Positions 1 through 9,357 are shown, counted from the first letter of the stretch. The stretch: DNA of 64,000 nucleotides from Methanobacteriaceae archaeon (GCA_030016715.1 JASEJD010000001.1:248001-312000); one strand, 5' to 3'. Notes: generated by a model not told the origin, from the sequence alone. Numbers and translations are program-made.

Positions 1-2
1 TA

Positions 3-50
3 GACCAAGAATATCAAGAATTTCTAAATAAATACACCCCACTATATTAA
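3..50 (+). CDS. possible C-terminal end of a gene running in from the left
   Basis: A plus-strand frame entering from the window edge reads DQEYQEFLNKYTPLY and then stops at TAA (48-50). It is too short to identify. The residue mix is protein-like and the stop is followed by AT-rich spacer, so it could be the tail of an upstream gene, but chance cannot be excluded. Confidence 0.25.
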   Translation, partial: DQEYQEFLNKYTPLY

Positions 51-120
51 AAAAAATAAATTAAAGAATTTCAAGTTGTATTAACTGAAATTAAAAACTA
101 TTTACCATTCTCTGGCCGGA

Positions 121-690
121 TTATTTTCTTAGAAATTTTACTAAAAGATGGTATTTCCCCACATTATGGGAAGATTCAAAACTAAAACCATAATTTATTA
201 CAATGTCTTTAATATCTGTTCCATTTAACCTTACATCAAGTGGAGGGCCAGGAGTACCTTTAATCTTCTTAAACTCCACCACAAAAAAGTTTCCACCGGA
301 TTTAATAACCCGGGAAATCTCAGACATTACATTATCTAATTCTTGTTCTTTATCGAATCCATGCATTACATTGGCCATCAAACATTTATCTACTGATTCA
401 TCGGGTAGAGGGATTTTGGTAGTTATATCTGCTACAATTGGTTCTATATTAATTATAGAGTTATTTTGGATTTCATTTTTAAGATGATTGATAGAATCTT
501 TGTAAATATCTATAGCATAGATTTTCCCAGAATCTTCCACCTTAGAAGAAGCAGCGATAGAAAAATATCCATCTCCACAACCTGCATCTAAAAATATATC
601 TCCTCTTAACAATCCTATTTTGGATAAAACTTCTTCTGTATCCAGATGTTTACGGCTAGATTTGCCGTGGTGTATGTGTTTTTGAACCAT
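121..690 (-). CDS. class I SAM-dependent methyltransferase
   Basis: A small soluble methyltransferase of about 189 residues. The SAM-binding motif I is DAGCGDGYFS, followed by an acidic motif II (AIDIYKD) and a motif IV region (DESVDKCLMANVMHGF) of the UbiE/Methyltransf_11 type. The substrate is not evident. ATG at 690 has an AGTGAT SD just upstream; an in-frame GTG at 699 is the alternative. It lies 42 bp downstream of the ABC-2 permease on the same strand, so it is probably the last gene of that transporter operon and may modify the exported compound or the transporter; that link is inference. The fold is certain, the role is not. Confidence 0.8.
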   Translation of the reverse strand: MVQKHIHHGKSSRKHLDTEEVLSKIGLLRGDIFLDAGCGDGYFSIAASSKVEDSGKIYAIDIYKDSINHLKNEIQNNSIINIEPIVADITTKIPLPDESVDKCLMANVMHGFDKEQELDNVMSEISRVIKSGGNFFVVEFKKIKGTPGPPLDVRLNGTDIKDIVINYGFSFESSHNVGKYHLLVKFLRK

Positions 691-731
691 ATTAATCACT
701 ACTTCATTTTTTTTATTAATTTAATGTTGAA

Positions 732-2006
732 CTAGGACTCTGCACCTAATCGGTTTCTTGAGAAGAGGAAAACTCCCAAGATGAATAATAATAGGGTTAG
801 TAATGTGGATAATCCTAACTGATATGTTATATCGTTCCAATCTCCTCCAAATGTTAATAAGGTACGCAGAGCATTTAAAGTATGTGTCCAGGGGAGGAAA
901 TCATAAATCTGGAAGGATTGTCCCATGAAATTTCCAATTACCACTTGTGGTAATTCAAAAAATGCTCCAACTAAAAAACTGGTAGGTACGGTGATTATTG
1001 TACCTAGATTTGCAGCTTGTCGTTCTGTTTTGGCAAATGCTGCAATAATCATTCCCAATGCTACAGAACCTATTCCACCCACTATTCCAACAAAAATTGC
1101 TAATATTAATGAGTTTAAACCGCCCTGCCAGTGAAATCCAATAAGCACTGCTACTACAAATAAAATAATAACTTGTACTGCAGCCACCAAGGACCAGGGT
1201 ATTAAACCACCCATAAGAAGATCAAAGGATTTCATATAAGATAATTTTAGACGATCTAGAGTGCCTTTCTCCACTTCCCTGGTTAAGCTAGCTGCAACCG
1301 TGGTGGCCAGTAATAATATTGCAAATACTATCATTCCGGGAGCTAGAAAATCAAATGATGTGAAAGTTTCTGTACCCTCCAATGGTTCCACTTTACTTTC
1401 AATAAATTTTAGCTGCTCATATCCTGATTTACTGGAGAGACTGCTTTGAATTTGGAATAATAATTGATCCTGGTATTGTTCCAGTATCCCCACTATTATC
1501 CCTTGTGAAATACCAAAACCCACATAACCAGTATCACCTTTAATGATAATAGTGGCAGTTTCATTATCAGATATTTGATTAGTACTCTGTAAATTAGTAT
1601 TGGGAGAGATAGAACTACTTATTAATGCTGCAATGGCTTTTGAAGAATTTTTTGGAATTATTATTGCCGCATCTATTTCTCTTTGTTTTAATAGCTCATC
1701 AGCAGCAGTTTCATTAGTTTTTGTAACCTTGAACAAGTTAACATCGCTATTTTCATACTTTGAATCTTCTAATATCTTGGTTAAATTATTACCAAAATTT
1801 ATCTCCTCCTGGATAAATGGCAGATATACTCCCTCATCATTGTTTATTACTGCAATTTTATGGGGAGTGTTACTTTGTCCCATGCCTCCAAATGCAAATC
1901 CAAATACTAACATGAAGAATAGGGGAAATATTAATATCATAAAAAGTCCCCTACGGTCTCTGATTAACTCTTTTGCATCTTTTATAGCAATACTAATGAA
2001 TTTCAT
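732..2006 (-). CDS. ABC-2 type transporter permease
   Basis: The membrane subunit of an export-type ABC transporter, 424 residues. Layout: one N-terminal membrane helix (about residues 20-40, LFMILIFPLFFMLVFGFAFG), a large external domain (about 45-215), then five hydrophobic segments to the C-terminus, as in the ABC2_membrane_3/YhgE-like family. The sequence RDRRGLFMIL before the first helix is typical of drug or lantibiotic efflux permeases. It starts 4 bp after the ATPase gene stop, so the two are translationally coupled. The substrate cannot be read from sequence. Confidence 0.88.
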   Translation of the reverse strand: MKFISIAIKDAKELIRDRRGLFMILIFPLFFMLVFGFAFGGMGQSNTPHKIAVINNDEGVYLPFIQEEINFGNNLTKILEDSKYENSDVNLFKVTKTNETAADELLKQREIDAAIIIPKNSSKAIAALISSSISPNTNLQSTNQISDNETATIIIKGDTGYVGFGISQGIIVGILEQYQDQLLFQIQSSLSSKSGYEQLKFIESKVEPLEGTETFTSFDFLAPGMIVFAILLLATTVAASLTREVEKGTLDRLKLSYMKSFDLLMGGLIPWSLVAAVQVIILFVVAVLIGFHWQGGLNSLILAIFVGIVGGIGSVALGMIIAAFAKTERQAANLGTIITVPTSFLVGAFFELPQVVIGNFMGQSFQIYDFLPWTHTLNALRTLLTFGGDWNDITYQLGLSTLLTLLLFILGVFLFSRNRLGAES

Positions 2007-2010
2007 ATTA

Positions 2011-2952
2011 TTATTCCCTCAAACCAGTCCCAGTTAATTCAATGAAAACATCTTCTAGTGTATTTTGTCTTACTGATAATTCTGATATCCTAACTCCAAC
2101 TTTTTCCACTTTATCCATTATTAGGGGAAGTTTACTAACTGCGTCCAGTGCCCGGACATTTATCCTACCATTTACTTCTATTGCTGAATTTAATTGCTCT
2201 AAATTAGATAAATTTTCTATTAATTCTTTATTTTTTTTAGGATTGCTGGTCTTTATATCCACTATATCTCCCTCTCCAATCTCTTTCTTTAGATTCTCGG
2301 GAGTGTCTAGTTTTAATAAACGGCCATGATCAATTATGGCGATTCGATCACTTAGTCTATCAGCTTCATCCATGAGATGAGTGGTTAGGATAACTGTTTT
2401 ATCCTGATCGTTTCGTAGTGACAATATATAATTCCAGAGAACCCTTCTTGATTGTGGATCCAGGCCCTCTGATGGTTCGTCTAACACCACAATATCTGGT
2501 TCATGTACCAAGGCTAATGCCAGGTTTAATCTACGTTTCATGCCACCAGAAAGTTTTTCAACAGTAGTGTTGGCTTTTTCCTCCAATATAAGGTCTTTAA
2601 GTAATTTATCTACTCTCGACTTCAATAAATCTTTAGGGACCTCGTACATTTCTCCCATCAACATCAAACTCTCTTTACATGTCAAATGTTCCCATAAAAC
2701 CAGTTCTTGGGGACAGATCCCAATAATTCCCCGGTCAATTTCTTTTACATCCTTACTATTTATGAATACTTGGCCAGTGTTGGGTTTAAGCAATCCCACC
2801 ATTATACTAATTGATGTTGTTTTCCCAGCACCATTAGGGCCGAGAAATCCGAAAACCTCACCTTTTCTTATTTTTAAATTTAAACCATCAACAGCCATTA
2901 AACCGTCGAAATTTTTACCGATATTATGGGCTTCAATAATAAAATTAGTCAT
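2011..2952 (-). CDS. ABC transporter ATP-binding protein
   Basis: The ATPase subunit partnering the downstream permease, 313 residues. Walker A is GPNGAGKTT, the Q-loop sits at CPQELVLWEHLT, the signature is LSGGMKRR, Walker B is VVLDEPSEGLDP and the switch His is in TTHLMDEADRLS. The C-terminal ~90 residues form the accessory domain common to ABC-2/DrrA-type ATPases (ending near LEDVFIELTGTGLRE). It is the first gene of an ATPase-permease-methyltransferase operon. Specificity is unknown. Confidence 0.93.
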   Translation of the reverse strand: MTNFIIEAHNIGKNFDGLMAVDGLNLKIRKGEVFGFLGPNGAGKTTSISIMVGLLKPNTGQVFINSKDVKEIDRGIIGICPQELVLWEHLTCKESLMLMGEMYEVPKDLLKSRVDKLLKDLILEEKANTTVEKLSGGMKRRLNLALALVHEPDIVVLDEPSEGLDPQSRRVLWNYILSLRNDQDKTVILTTHLMDEADRLSDRIAIIDHGRLLKLDTPENLKKEIGEGDIVDIKTSNPKKNKELIENLSNLEQLNSAIEVNGRINVRALDAVSKLPLIMDKVEKVGVRISELSVRQNTLEDVFIELTGTGLRE

Positions 2953-3165
2953 GATAATCTTATCCTTAATTTTTATGATATTTTATTAATTCAATATTAT
3001 TTAGATATTTTATTTATTTAATATAACTTTTGAAGTTGTTTCTGGGTAAGGGAATAGATAGGAGTTATAGATGGTTTTTGATATGTATTAATTTCTTAAT
3101 AGTCATGAAATAAAGATAAAAGGGTATTAGAAAATTTTTAAACTTTTTATATCAAACCTGTAAAT

Positions 3166-3228
3166 ATTATTATATAGCAAATTTAAATATTCACTTATTA
3201 TTATATAGCATAATTAGAAAATTCACTG
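3166..3228 (+). repeat. 31-bp tandem direct repeat upstream of the sensor kinase pair
   Basis: ATTATTATATAGCA occurs at 3166-3179 and again at 3197-3210 (period 31), and each copy is followed by ATTCACT (3189-3195 and 3221-3227). The second copy ends about 11 bp before the ATG at 3239. A TATA-like TTTTTATAT lies at about 3144-3152, so the repeats would fall around the start site or in the leader. Confidence 0.7.
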
Positions 3229-3238
3229 AGGTTAATAC

Positions 3239-4669
3239 ATGACTGAGCTTAAGCTACTTATCTTGGAAGATGTTCCATTTGATGTTGAATTAATTGAGCG
3301 AGAGCTTCAAAAAGCAGATATCAAGTTTAAATCTAAGATTGTGGATAGAGAAGAGAATTATCTCCAAGAAATAAATGATTATAAACCTGATCTCATCCTT
3401 GCTGATCATTCACTGCCTCATTTTGATGGTCTTTCTGCCCTGGAAATAGCAAAAAAAGAATGTCCAAATGTTCCCTTTATTTTTGTTAGTGGAAAAATTG
3501 GCGAGGAATTTGCTGTTGAAGCACTTAAAAGCGGCGCAACAGATTATGTTTTTAAAGGAAATCTATCAAAAATAGTTCATGCCATAAACCGGGCACTAGA
3601 AGAAGTTGAAGAACAGAGAAAGCTTGAATGTGCTGAACGAGAATTGATTAAGAGTCATGAATTTTTAATCGAAGCACAGAAAATAGGTAAAATGGGTAGC
3701 TGGGAATATGATGTGGGGAAAAACACAGTTAAATGTTCCAGCGAGCTTTACAACATACTAAATGCAAAATCTACAAGTAATCCAATCAGTTTTGATGAGT
3801 TTTTAGAGCTAGTCAATCCTTCAGATGTTAATTTTGTTAGAGAAAACATTGAAACTGCAATCAAAAATAAAAACTCCTTTTCTTATGAGTATAATATAAA
3901 TTGCAATGATAATTCCACTAAAATATTATCTTGTCATGGTAAGGTTATAGAAAATGATAATAATGGTTCTATGAGGTTGATCGGAACTGAACAGGATATA
4001 ACTGATCGAAAGAAAGTAGAGGATAAGTTGAGAGAATCCCTTAAAGAAAAGGATATGCTCCTTCAAGAAATCCATCACCGGGTGAAAAATAATCTTCAAG
4101 TTATATATAGTCTTTTACGACTTCAATCCAGATTTATTCAAGATGAAAAATCACAAGAAATTTTTAAAGAGACCCAGAATCGTATTAGATCTATTGCAGT
4201 TTTACATGAAAAATTATACCGATCAAATGATCTAGGAAGGATAGGATTTGCAGATTATGTTATAAGTTTGGTTAAGGATTTATTCCATTCTTATGGAACT
4301 GATACTAACCAGGTGAACCTTAATGTTAATATTGAAAATATTTATCTCAATATCGAAACCGCTATTCCTTGCGGTATTATTATAAATGAATTAGTTACTA
4401 ATTCACTTAAACATGCTTTTCCATCTGGAAGAAAAGGTAATATTACTATTGAAGCTTTTAAGGATGAAAAAGAAAAAATTACTCTTAGTGTAAAGGATGA
4501 TGGTATCGGAATATCCCCAGAAATTGACCTTGATGATATTGAGAGTTTAGGTTTGCAATTGGTTCAGTATCTAACTAATAGGATAAAGGGAGAAATATTT
4601 CTAAATAGGGAAAATGGTACTGAAATAAAGATCATTTTTTCAGAGTTGAAATATAGTGTGAGGACTTGA
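3239..4669 (+). CDS. hybrid receiver-PAS-HisKA_2 histidine kinase
   Basis: A cytoplasmic signalling protein of 476 residues with no membrane segment. A receiver domain (about 1-120) has acidic residues in LLILEDVPFD, the phospho-accepting Asp in LILADHSLP and the conserved Lys in VFKGN. A PAS domain (about 140-260, starting AQKIGKMGSWEYD) follows, then a HisKA_2 dimerisation helix (EIHHRVKNNLQVIYSLLRLQ) with the phospho-His and a HATPase_c domain (NELVTNSLKHAF, DDGIGI). This is the archaeal multi-sensor type with no DNA-binding output. It lies 4 bp upstream of a second kinase of similar design; the two probably form one relay. The start has GAGGT 7 bp upstream. Confidence 0.9.
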   Translation: MTELKLLILEDVPFDVELIERELQKADIKFKSKIVDREENYLQEINDYKPDLILADHSLPHFDGLSALEIAKKECPNVPFIFVSGKIGEEFAVEALKSGATDYVFKGNLSKIVHAINRALEEVEEQRKLECAERELIKSHEFLIEAQKIGKMGSWEYDVGKNTVKCSSELYNILNAKSTSNPISFDEFLELVNPSDVNFVRENIETAIKNKNSFSYEYNINCNDNSTKILSCHGKVIENDNNGSMRLIGTEQDITDRKKVEDKLRESLKEKDMLLQEIHHRVKNNLQVIYSLLRLQSRFIQDEKSQEIFKETQNRIRSIAVLHEKLYRSNDLGRIGFADYVISLVKDLFHSYGTDTNQVNLNVNIENIYLNIETAIPCGIIINELVTNSLKHAFPSGRKGNITIEAFKDEKEKITLSVKDDGIGISPEIDLDDIESLGLQLVQYLTNRIKGEIFLNRENGTEIKIIFSELKYSVRT

Positions 4670-4673
4670 TTTT

Positions 4674-5726
4674 ATGTCGAATGGAAAGATATTAGTTGTT
4701 GAGGATGAAGAACTGGTTGCTCAAGACATTAAAGTTATTCTAGAAGATTTAGGATATCAAGTCCCTGCCATGGTGGCTTCTGGTGAAGAGGCTGTGAAAA
4801 AGGTTAAGGCAATTAATCCTGATTCTGTTCTTATTGATGTTATGTTAGAGGGTAAAATGGATGGTATTGAAGCTGCAGAAAAGATTAAGGAGCTTTATGA
4901 TATCCCTATAGTTTATATTACTGCCTATGGAAATGAAGAGATAGTGCAAAGGGCTAAAAAGACTGAACCGCATGGATATATCTTAAAACCTTTCCAGGAG
5001 AAAGAATTGCAGATTAACTTGGAAATGGCTCTTTATAAACATGAAGCTGAAAAAACTCGCAAACAACTCTTAGAACAGAAGATTATAAATGAAAATTTAA
5101 ATAAGGCACTTGAAGAAAAGGAAGTTCTTTTAAAAGAGATAGACCATCGTGTCAAGAATAATATGCAGATCATCATAAGCCTATTATCACTTCAATCCAG
5201 ATATTTTGAGGAGGGAGAAGTTGTAGAGTTTTTTAAGGATACTATAAACCGGGTTAAATCAATGGCAATGATACATGAAAAAGTTTTCCAATCCGAAAAT
5301 CTTTCCAGTATCGATTTTGGTAGATATATACCCACTCTAATATCTGGAATTTCAAGTTCATATGAAGCCAATTCTAAAATAGAAATAGATATAAATATTA
5401 AAGATATTCATTTAAATATAGATACAGCTATTCCTTGTGGCCTTATAATTAATGAATTGGTTACAAATTCTCTTAAACACGCATTTATAGGTGATGAAGG
5501 TGAAATTTTAGTGGAGATGGATTCTAGTGCTGATGATTTTTTTACACTGGTTGTAAGTGATAATGGGAAAGGTTTACCTGAAGATATTGATATGAATAAA
5601 GCTTTAGGTTTGAAGTTAGTTGACACCCTAATTAAACAGTTAGATGCTGATATGGAGATACAAAGTAATGGTGGAACAAGATTTGAGATAAAGTTCCAAG
5701 AACTAAGATACAATGACCGGTTTTAA
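4674..5726 (+). CDS. receiver-HisKA_2 histidine kinase
   Basis: A companion of the preceding kinase, 350 residues. An N-terminal receiver (about 1-125) has ILVVEDEELVAQD, the phospho-Asp in VLIDVMLEG, the Thr of YITAYG and the Lys of ILKPF. A coiled linker (130-160), HisKA_2 (EIDHRVKNNMQIIISLLSLQ) and HATPase_c (NELVTNSLKHAF, DNGKGLPE) follow. It lacks the PAS domain of its neighbour. The kinase cores of the two are clearly related, suggesting a local duplication. No effector domain is present, so phosphotransfer to another protein is expected. Confidence 0.9.
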   Translation: MSNGKILVVEDEELVAQDIKVILEDLGYQVPAMVASGEEAVKKVKAINPDSVLIDVMLEGKMDGIEAAEKIKELYDIPIVYITAYGNEEIVQRAKKTEPHGYILKPFQEKELQINLEMALYKHEAEKTRKQLLEQKIINENLNKALEEKEVLLKEIDHRVKNNMQIIISLLSLQSRYFEEGEVVEFFKDTINRVKSMAMIHEKVFQSENLSSIDFGRYIPTLISGISSSYEANSKIEIDINIKDIHLNIDTAIPCGLIINELVTNSLKHAFIGDEGEILVEMDSSADDFFTLVVSDNGKGLPEDIDMNKALGLKLVDTLIKQLDADMEIQSNGGTRFEIKFQELRYNDRF

Positions 5727-5892
5727 ATGAACTATCTAAAAAAGATTAAAATTTATAAAATTAAATCTAATTTTCATATTCCTTAACTATTAATTGGGAA
5801 ATATCTGTTTATAACTTCTTTTAAAAATTGAATTCCACGATACTAACATTTAATTAATTAATGTTTATTATCTATAATATGGGGGTTTTTTG

Positions 5893-6144
5893 ATGATAGA
5901 TAAAATTGAAATTACCATGATTAATGAGAATGTGCATAATTTCAAAAAAGGAGAATTTGGGGTAGAGAGTATTGAGATTAATGAAGCAAGAGGGTTAATC
6001 GAGATAAAATACGCATGTAAAGAAGGTGGTGAAAGGACGGTTTTTATACCCTTAAAAAATATTGAAAAATGTGATTACCTCGAAAAAAGTATCAAATCAG
6101 TAAAATCAAGCAAATCTGATGAAAAACTTTTGGATAATATCTGA
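5893..6144 (+). CDS. small hypothetical protein
   Basis: An 83-residue protein I do not recognise. The N-terminal 60 residues look like a small beta-rich fold (alternating hydrophobics in KIEITMINE, VESIEINEARGLIEIKY, RTVFIPLKNI) and the tail is Ser/Lys-rich (SIKSVKSSKSDEK). A run of five G (5881-5885) seven bases before ATG 5893 is a good SD; a TTG at 5890 is the in-frame alternative. It lies just upstream of the broken flavodoxin gene. Confidence 0.6.
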   Translation: MIDKIEITMINENVHNFKKGEFGVESIEINEARGLIEIKYACKEGGERTVFIPLKNIEKCDYLEKSIKSVKSSKSDEKLLDNI

Positions 6145-6179
6145 TTCTATTAATAATTAATAATATTAGCGGTGCGATA

Positions 6180-6744
6180 ATGGATATTAAAAATTTGTTA
6201 AAAAAGTGGGAATTATATTAGTTATTCTGATCATAATTGTTTTCACAGGATTAGGTATAGCTATATTTGATGTCGCCAGTTCACTGCCACTGATTCAGAG
6301 AATCTAGAGCCTAGTGGAACTTCAGTAGGAAATGCACTGGTAATCTACGATCCTGGCCTTAGTGGTAAATCGAAAAACATTGCAGAATCCATAGCTAAAG
6401 AATTACAATCAAAAGGTTATAATGTAGATTTAGCTGGCATAAATAGTCCGATAACTTCACAGATAGATGATTACGATATAATCATTATTGGGGGGCCAAT
6501 ATATGCTGGAAAAGCGGCTAAATCTGTTCAAGAGTATCTAAAAACACTGAATCCCCGTTCCACCACCAGAATAGGCGTATTTGCTACGGGTGATGATCCG
6601 GATACTGCGGATAATAAAGAATTGCTTCTTAAAGAAGCAGCACCTATACCGGAAAATAGTAACCTGCAGATAGATGCAGTTATAAAAATTGTAAATAACA
6701 GCACAGAAAAGATCAGTGCATTTGTAAATGATTTATTGATTTAA
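6180..6744 (+). pseudogene. membrane-anchored flavodoxin-like gene with two frameshifts
   Basis: The ATG at 6180 has a GGTG SD but the frame stops after 13 codons. Moving to the next frame at the A-run near 6204 gives a hydrophobic anchor (GIILVILIIIVFTGLGIAIF). A second -1 shift in the CCAGTTCACTGCC region near 6280-6290 then gives about 140 residues of flavodoxin fold: NALVIYDPGLSGKSKNIAES (FMN phosphate loop), DDYDIIIIGGPIYAGKAA and RIGVFATGDDPDT, ending at TAA 6742-6744. Both breaks are single-base losses confined to the N-terminus, the flavodoxin core being intact. This is either a recent pseudogene or two sequencing errors; one break lies in a homopolymer. Confidence 0.75.
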
Positions 6745-6773
6745 ATCTATCAAGATCAATGAGGATTTAATAA

Positions 6774-7277
6774 GTGATAAAATTTAGACCATATATTCCA
6801 TCAGCTATTACATCTATCCGTTTTATTGCTGCTCCCATCTTTTTCTATTTCTTTTGGAATTATGATCTTGTATCATCATTTATTGTGCTTATTATTGCAC
6901 TATCTTCAGATATTATTGATGGATACTTAGCCCGTGCATTAGATGAAACATCGAATCAAGGCGCTTATCTGGATGTTGCTGCTGATTTTTTTCTGATAAT
7001 TACTTGTTTTTCAGGATTTAGTATAAGGGGATGGTACCCTCCATTAATACTTTTACTTATTACAGTGCTGTTTATACTTTTTATTGCTACATCCAAACAG
7101 GAAAAGCCGGTTTATGATCCCTTAGGTAAATATTTAGGTTCAATTCTTATGGGAATAATTTTATTATCTTTTTTAATCATTGATGTTATTTTTAGACAAG
7201 TAATGTTAATAATAATTATTTTATTTTCGTTAGTATCAATTATTACCCGATTATTATTCTTAAAAAAAAGAATTTAA
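6774..7277 (+). CDS. CDP-alcohol phosphatidyltransferase family protein
   Basis: An integral membrane enzyme of phospholipid head-group synthesis, 167 residues. It carries the family motif D-x2-D-G-x2-A-R-x8-G-x3-D-x3-D: DIIDGYLARALDETSNQG then YLDVAAD. About five or six hydrophobic segments are present. In archaea such enzymes join CDP-archaeol to serine, inositol phosphate or glycerol phosphate; the alcohol cannot be told from sequence. The start is GTG at 6774 with GAGG about 10 bases upstream. It follows the broken flavodoxin by 29 bp. Confidence 0.85.
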   Translation: MIKFRPYIPSAITSIRFIAAPIFFYFFWNYDLVSSFIVLIIALSSDIIDGYLARALDETSNQGAYLDVAADFFLIITCFSGFSIRGWYPPLILLLITVLFILFIATSKQEKPVYDPLGKYLGSILMGIILLSFLIIDVIFRQVMLIIIILFSLVSIITRLLFLKKRI

Positions 7278-7299
7278 TTAACCCTTTTAATAGCAATTA

Positions 7300-8238
7300 T
7301 CACTTGAAGTTTCTAATAATCAATTCATTTATTTGTCCTCTTTTTAATCTATCACGATTTATATTTCTTTTAGCAGGAATTCTTTCTATTATATAATTTT
7401 TGTATAAATCATCAAAGAATTTATCATCAGGATTCTTATTTTTAGGATCTGAATTGCTTAGAATTAAATATGCTCCCTTTTTATCCATTTTAAAGAAAAA
7501 TTTAGCTAATATTAGTTGATTAGAATCAGAAAAACCATTTTTAGCATAATTTGTAAAATTAGAAGTGTTGCTTAGTGGTCTGTATGGAGGGTCAAGATAT
7601 ACCAATGTTTTTTCATCAATGAAATATTCAGATTCAGTGAAATCTCCCTGGAATATCTCAGTATCCCTTAAAGCCTTATTTATTTGGATAATATTCTCTT
7701 TATTATATATTTTTGGATTATCATATTTTCCATATGGAACATTAAATTCTCCCTTTTTATTCAAACGAAACAATCCATTATAACATGTTTTATTTAAGAA
7801 TATGAAATATGAAGTTCTTTCAACCCATTCTTCCCCGGGATTATCATAATCAAAATTTTTCATTTGCTGGTTATATATGGTTCTTATCAAATAGTAATGT
7901 TTTTTTCGATTTTTTTCATTCATTTTAAGATGTCGGGATTCAATATCTTCTAAATGGTCCAACAATTCTTTTTGATTATTTTGGATTACTTTATAGGCCA
8001 TTATCAAATCAGGGTTAATATCAAATAAAAAGGATTCCTTTACTTCAAAATTTCTCTTTAAAAAAAAGAACATCGCCCCTCCCCCCAAAAAAGGCTCAAC
8101 ATATTTATATACTCTCTTATATCGAACTATATGGAGGGGTAATCTTTTTTTAAACTCTTTCAGGAGTTGATTTTTTCCACCAGCCCATTTTAAAAAAGGA
8201 CGGGGAAATAATTGGTTTTTTATGGTTAATTTTTTCAT
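7300..8238 (-). CDS. Dam-type DNA adenine-N6 methyltransferase
   Basis: An alpha-class (D12/Dam/M.DpnIIA family) adenine methylase, about 312 residues. The N-terminal SAM motif is PFLKWAGGKNQLL, followed by FLGGGAMFF, and the catalytic DPPY lies in VYLDPPYRPLS near residue 215. Such enzymes commonly modify GATC, but the target here is not shown. No restriction endonuclease gene lies on either side (CDP-alcohol transferase and dph5), so it looks like an orphan methylase. ATG 8238 is preceded by AAGGTT; TTG 8244 is an alternative start. Confidence 0.9.
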   Translation of the reverse strand: MKKLTIKNQLFPRPFLKWAGGKNQLLKEFKKRLPLHIVRYKRVYKYVEPFLGGGAMFFFLKRNFEVKESFLFDINPDLIMAYKVIQNNQKELLDHLEDIESRHLKMNEKNRKKHYYLIRTIYNQQMKNFDYDNPGEEWVERTSYFIFLNKTCYNGLFRLNKKGEFNVPYGKYDNPKIYNKENIIQINKALRDTEIFQGDFTESEYFIDEKTLVYLDPPYRPLSNTSNFTNYAKNGFSDSNQLILAKFFFKMDKKGAYLILSNSDPKNKNPDDKFFDDLYKNYIIERIPAKRNINRDRLKRGQINELIIRNFK

Positions 8239-8436
8239 ATGCAACCTTAAAACTGAATAATATATTATAAGATGGATTTAATTATGATAATAACCATTTT
8301 ACATATATCAATCATATTTATTAAGTATCCAATTCATATTTATTTTTTTCATTAGGCATATTTAAAAATAATTTAAATTAACCCATAGAAAATTGAGAAT
8401 TAATTGTTAGTACTGGATATATGAATTATTACAGCA

Positions 8437-9228
8437 TTATATAGTTTCTTCCAATATACTTTCAGGGGCGCCAGCCACTTTCACTAGATATTCTGCCTCC
8501 ATTATATGAAGAGGGGAAGGTATAATTAAAGAGTGGAGAGGCCCGCCAAAATCTTCATTTAATAGATTATGAATTCTATTAGCTTTTATAAGAGGTTTAG
8601 ATGAACCTGCTCTAGCAATGATCACTGCAATAGAATTTTCTGTAATAATTTTTTCGTTACGCTCTTTTTCAACTTTTAAAAGATAGTCTAAACCTTGGTT
8701 TGCTGTCATATATCTATTTTCCTCGGCCCTAATATCTAGAAGTACCAGTGTATGGGCTTTTATCCCCATATTGGCCTTTATTGTTAGGTAAGGAGAATGA
8801 GGAAAATAATTCTTTTCAGGGAAGGGTATAGTGGTTACTTTTCCAAATTTATAGGCCTGGAGTCCTGCTAATCCTGGAGCAGCCGAAATAATGGAAGAAG
8901 CATGCACCACCTGAGTCTTTATTCCTCGTTTTTTTGCATGTATCACCATATCAGAATGTGTTGTGGCTATTAAAGGATCTCCTGCAGTTAAAAATGCCAC
9001 ATCTTTATTTAGTCCACTTTTGATAGGTATATCCTCTTCTTCTACTTGCTTTCTACTTAGAACTTCAATTGGAGATTCTATAATATTTTCTAAAGATGAA
9101 AGTGTAGATCCAAAAAGTTTAGCTGTATAAAATTCGGCATATATAATATCAACATTCTTTAATATTTCAATTCCCTTAAGAGATATGTCTTTCTCATCAA
9201 AAAGACCCAAACCTATAAAATAAAGCAT
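8437..9228 (-). CDS. dph5: diphthine synthase
   Basis: Dph5 methylates the modified histidine of elongation factor 2 in diphthamide synthesis. The 263-residue length is normal. It begins MLYFIGLGLFDEKDIS and has the tetrapyrrole-methylase fold motifs FLTAGDPLIATTHSDM (SAM-binding) and HASSIISAAPGLAGLQAY, plus PFPEKNYFPHSPY. The ATG at 9228 is preceded by AGGTGAT, a strong SD. It is divergent from trm5, so the two share the 129-bp promoter region. Both neighbours act in translation. Confidence 0.94.
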   Translation of the reverse strand: MLYFIGLGLFDEKDISLKGIEILKNVDIIYAEFYTAKLFGSTLSSLENIIESPIEVLSRKQVEEEDIPIKSGLNKDVAFLTAGDPLIATTHSDMVIHAKKRGIKTQVVHASSIISAAPGLAGLQAYKFGKVTTIPFPEKNYFPHSPYLTIKANMGIKAHTLVLLDIRAEENRYMTANQGLDYLLKVEKERNEKIITENSIAVIIARAGSSKPLIKANRIHNLLNEDFGGPLHSLIIPSPLHIMEAEYLVKVAGAPESILEETI

Positions 9229-9357
9229 TAAATCACCTTTACCTATTACTATTTAACTGAGTAAGAGAAATCAATTAATTTATTCTATAATGCAATATAT
9301 TAATAATGTTAGGATAATTTACAGTATCCTATGATTTTTCTAAATTCTTTGTAGTTG

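Noticed and set aside
203-487. Plus-strand ORF opposite the methyltransferase
   Set aside because: A shadow of the strongly supported minus-strand gene, with no SD and an odd composition. Many other antisense ORFs in the window were rejected for the same reason.
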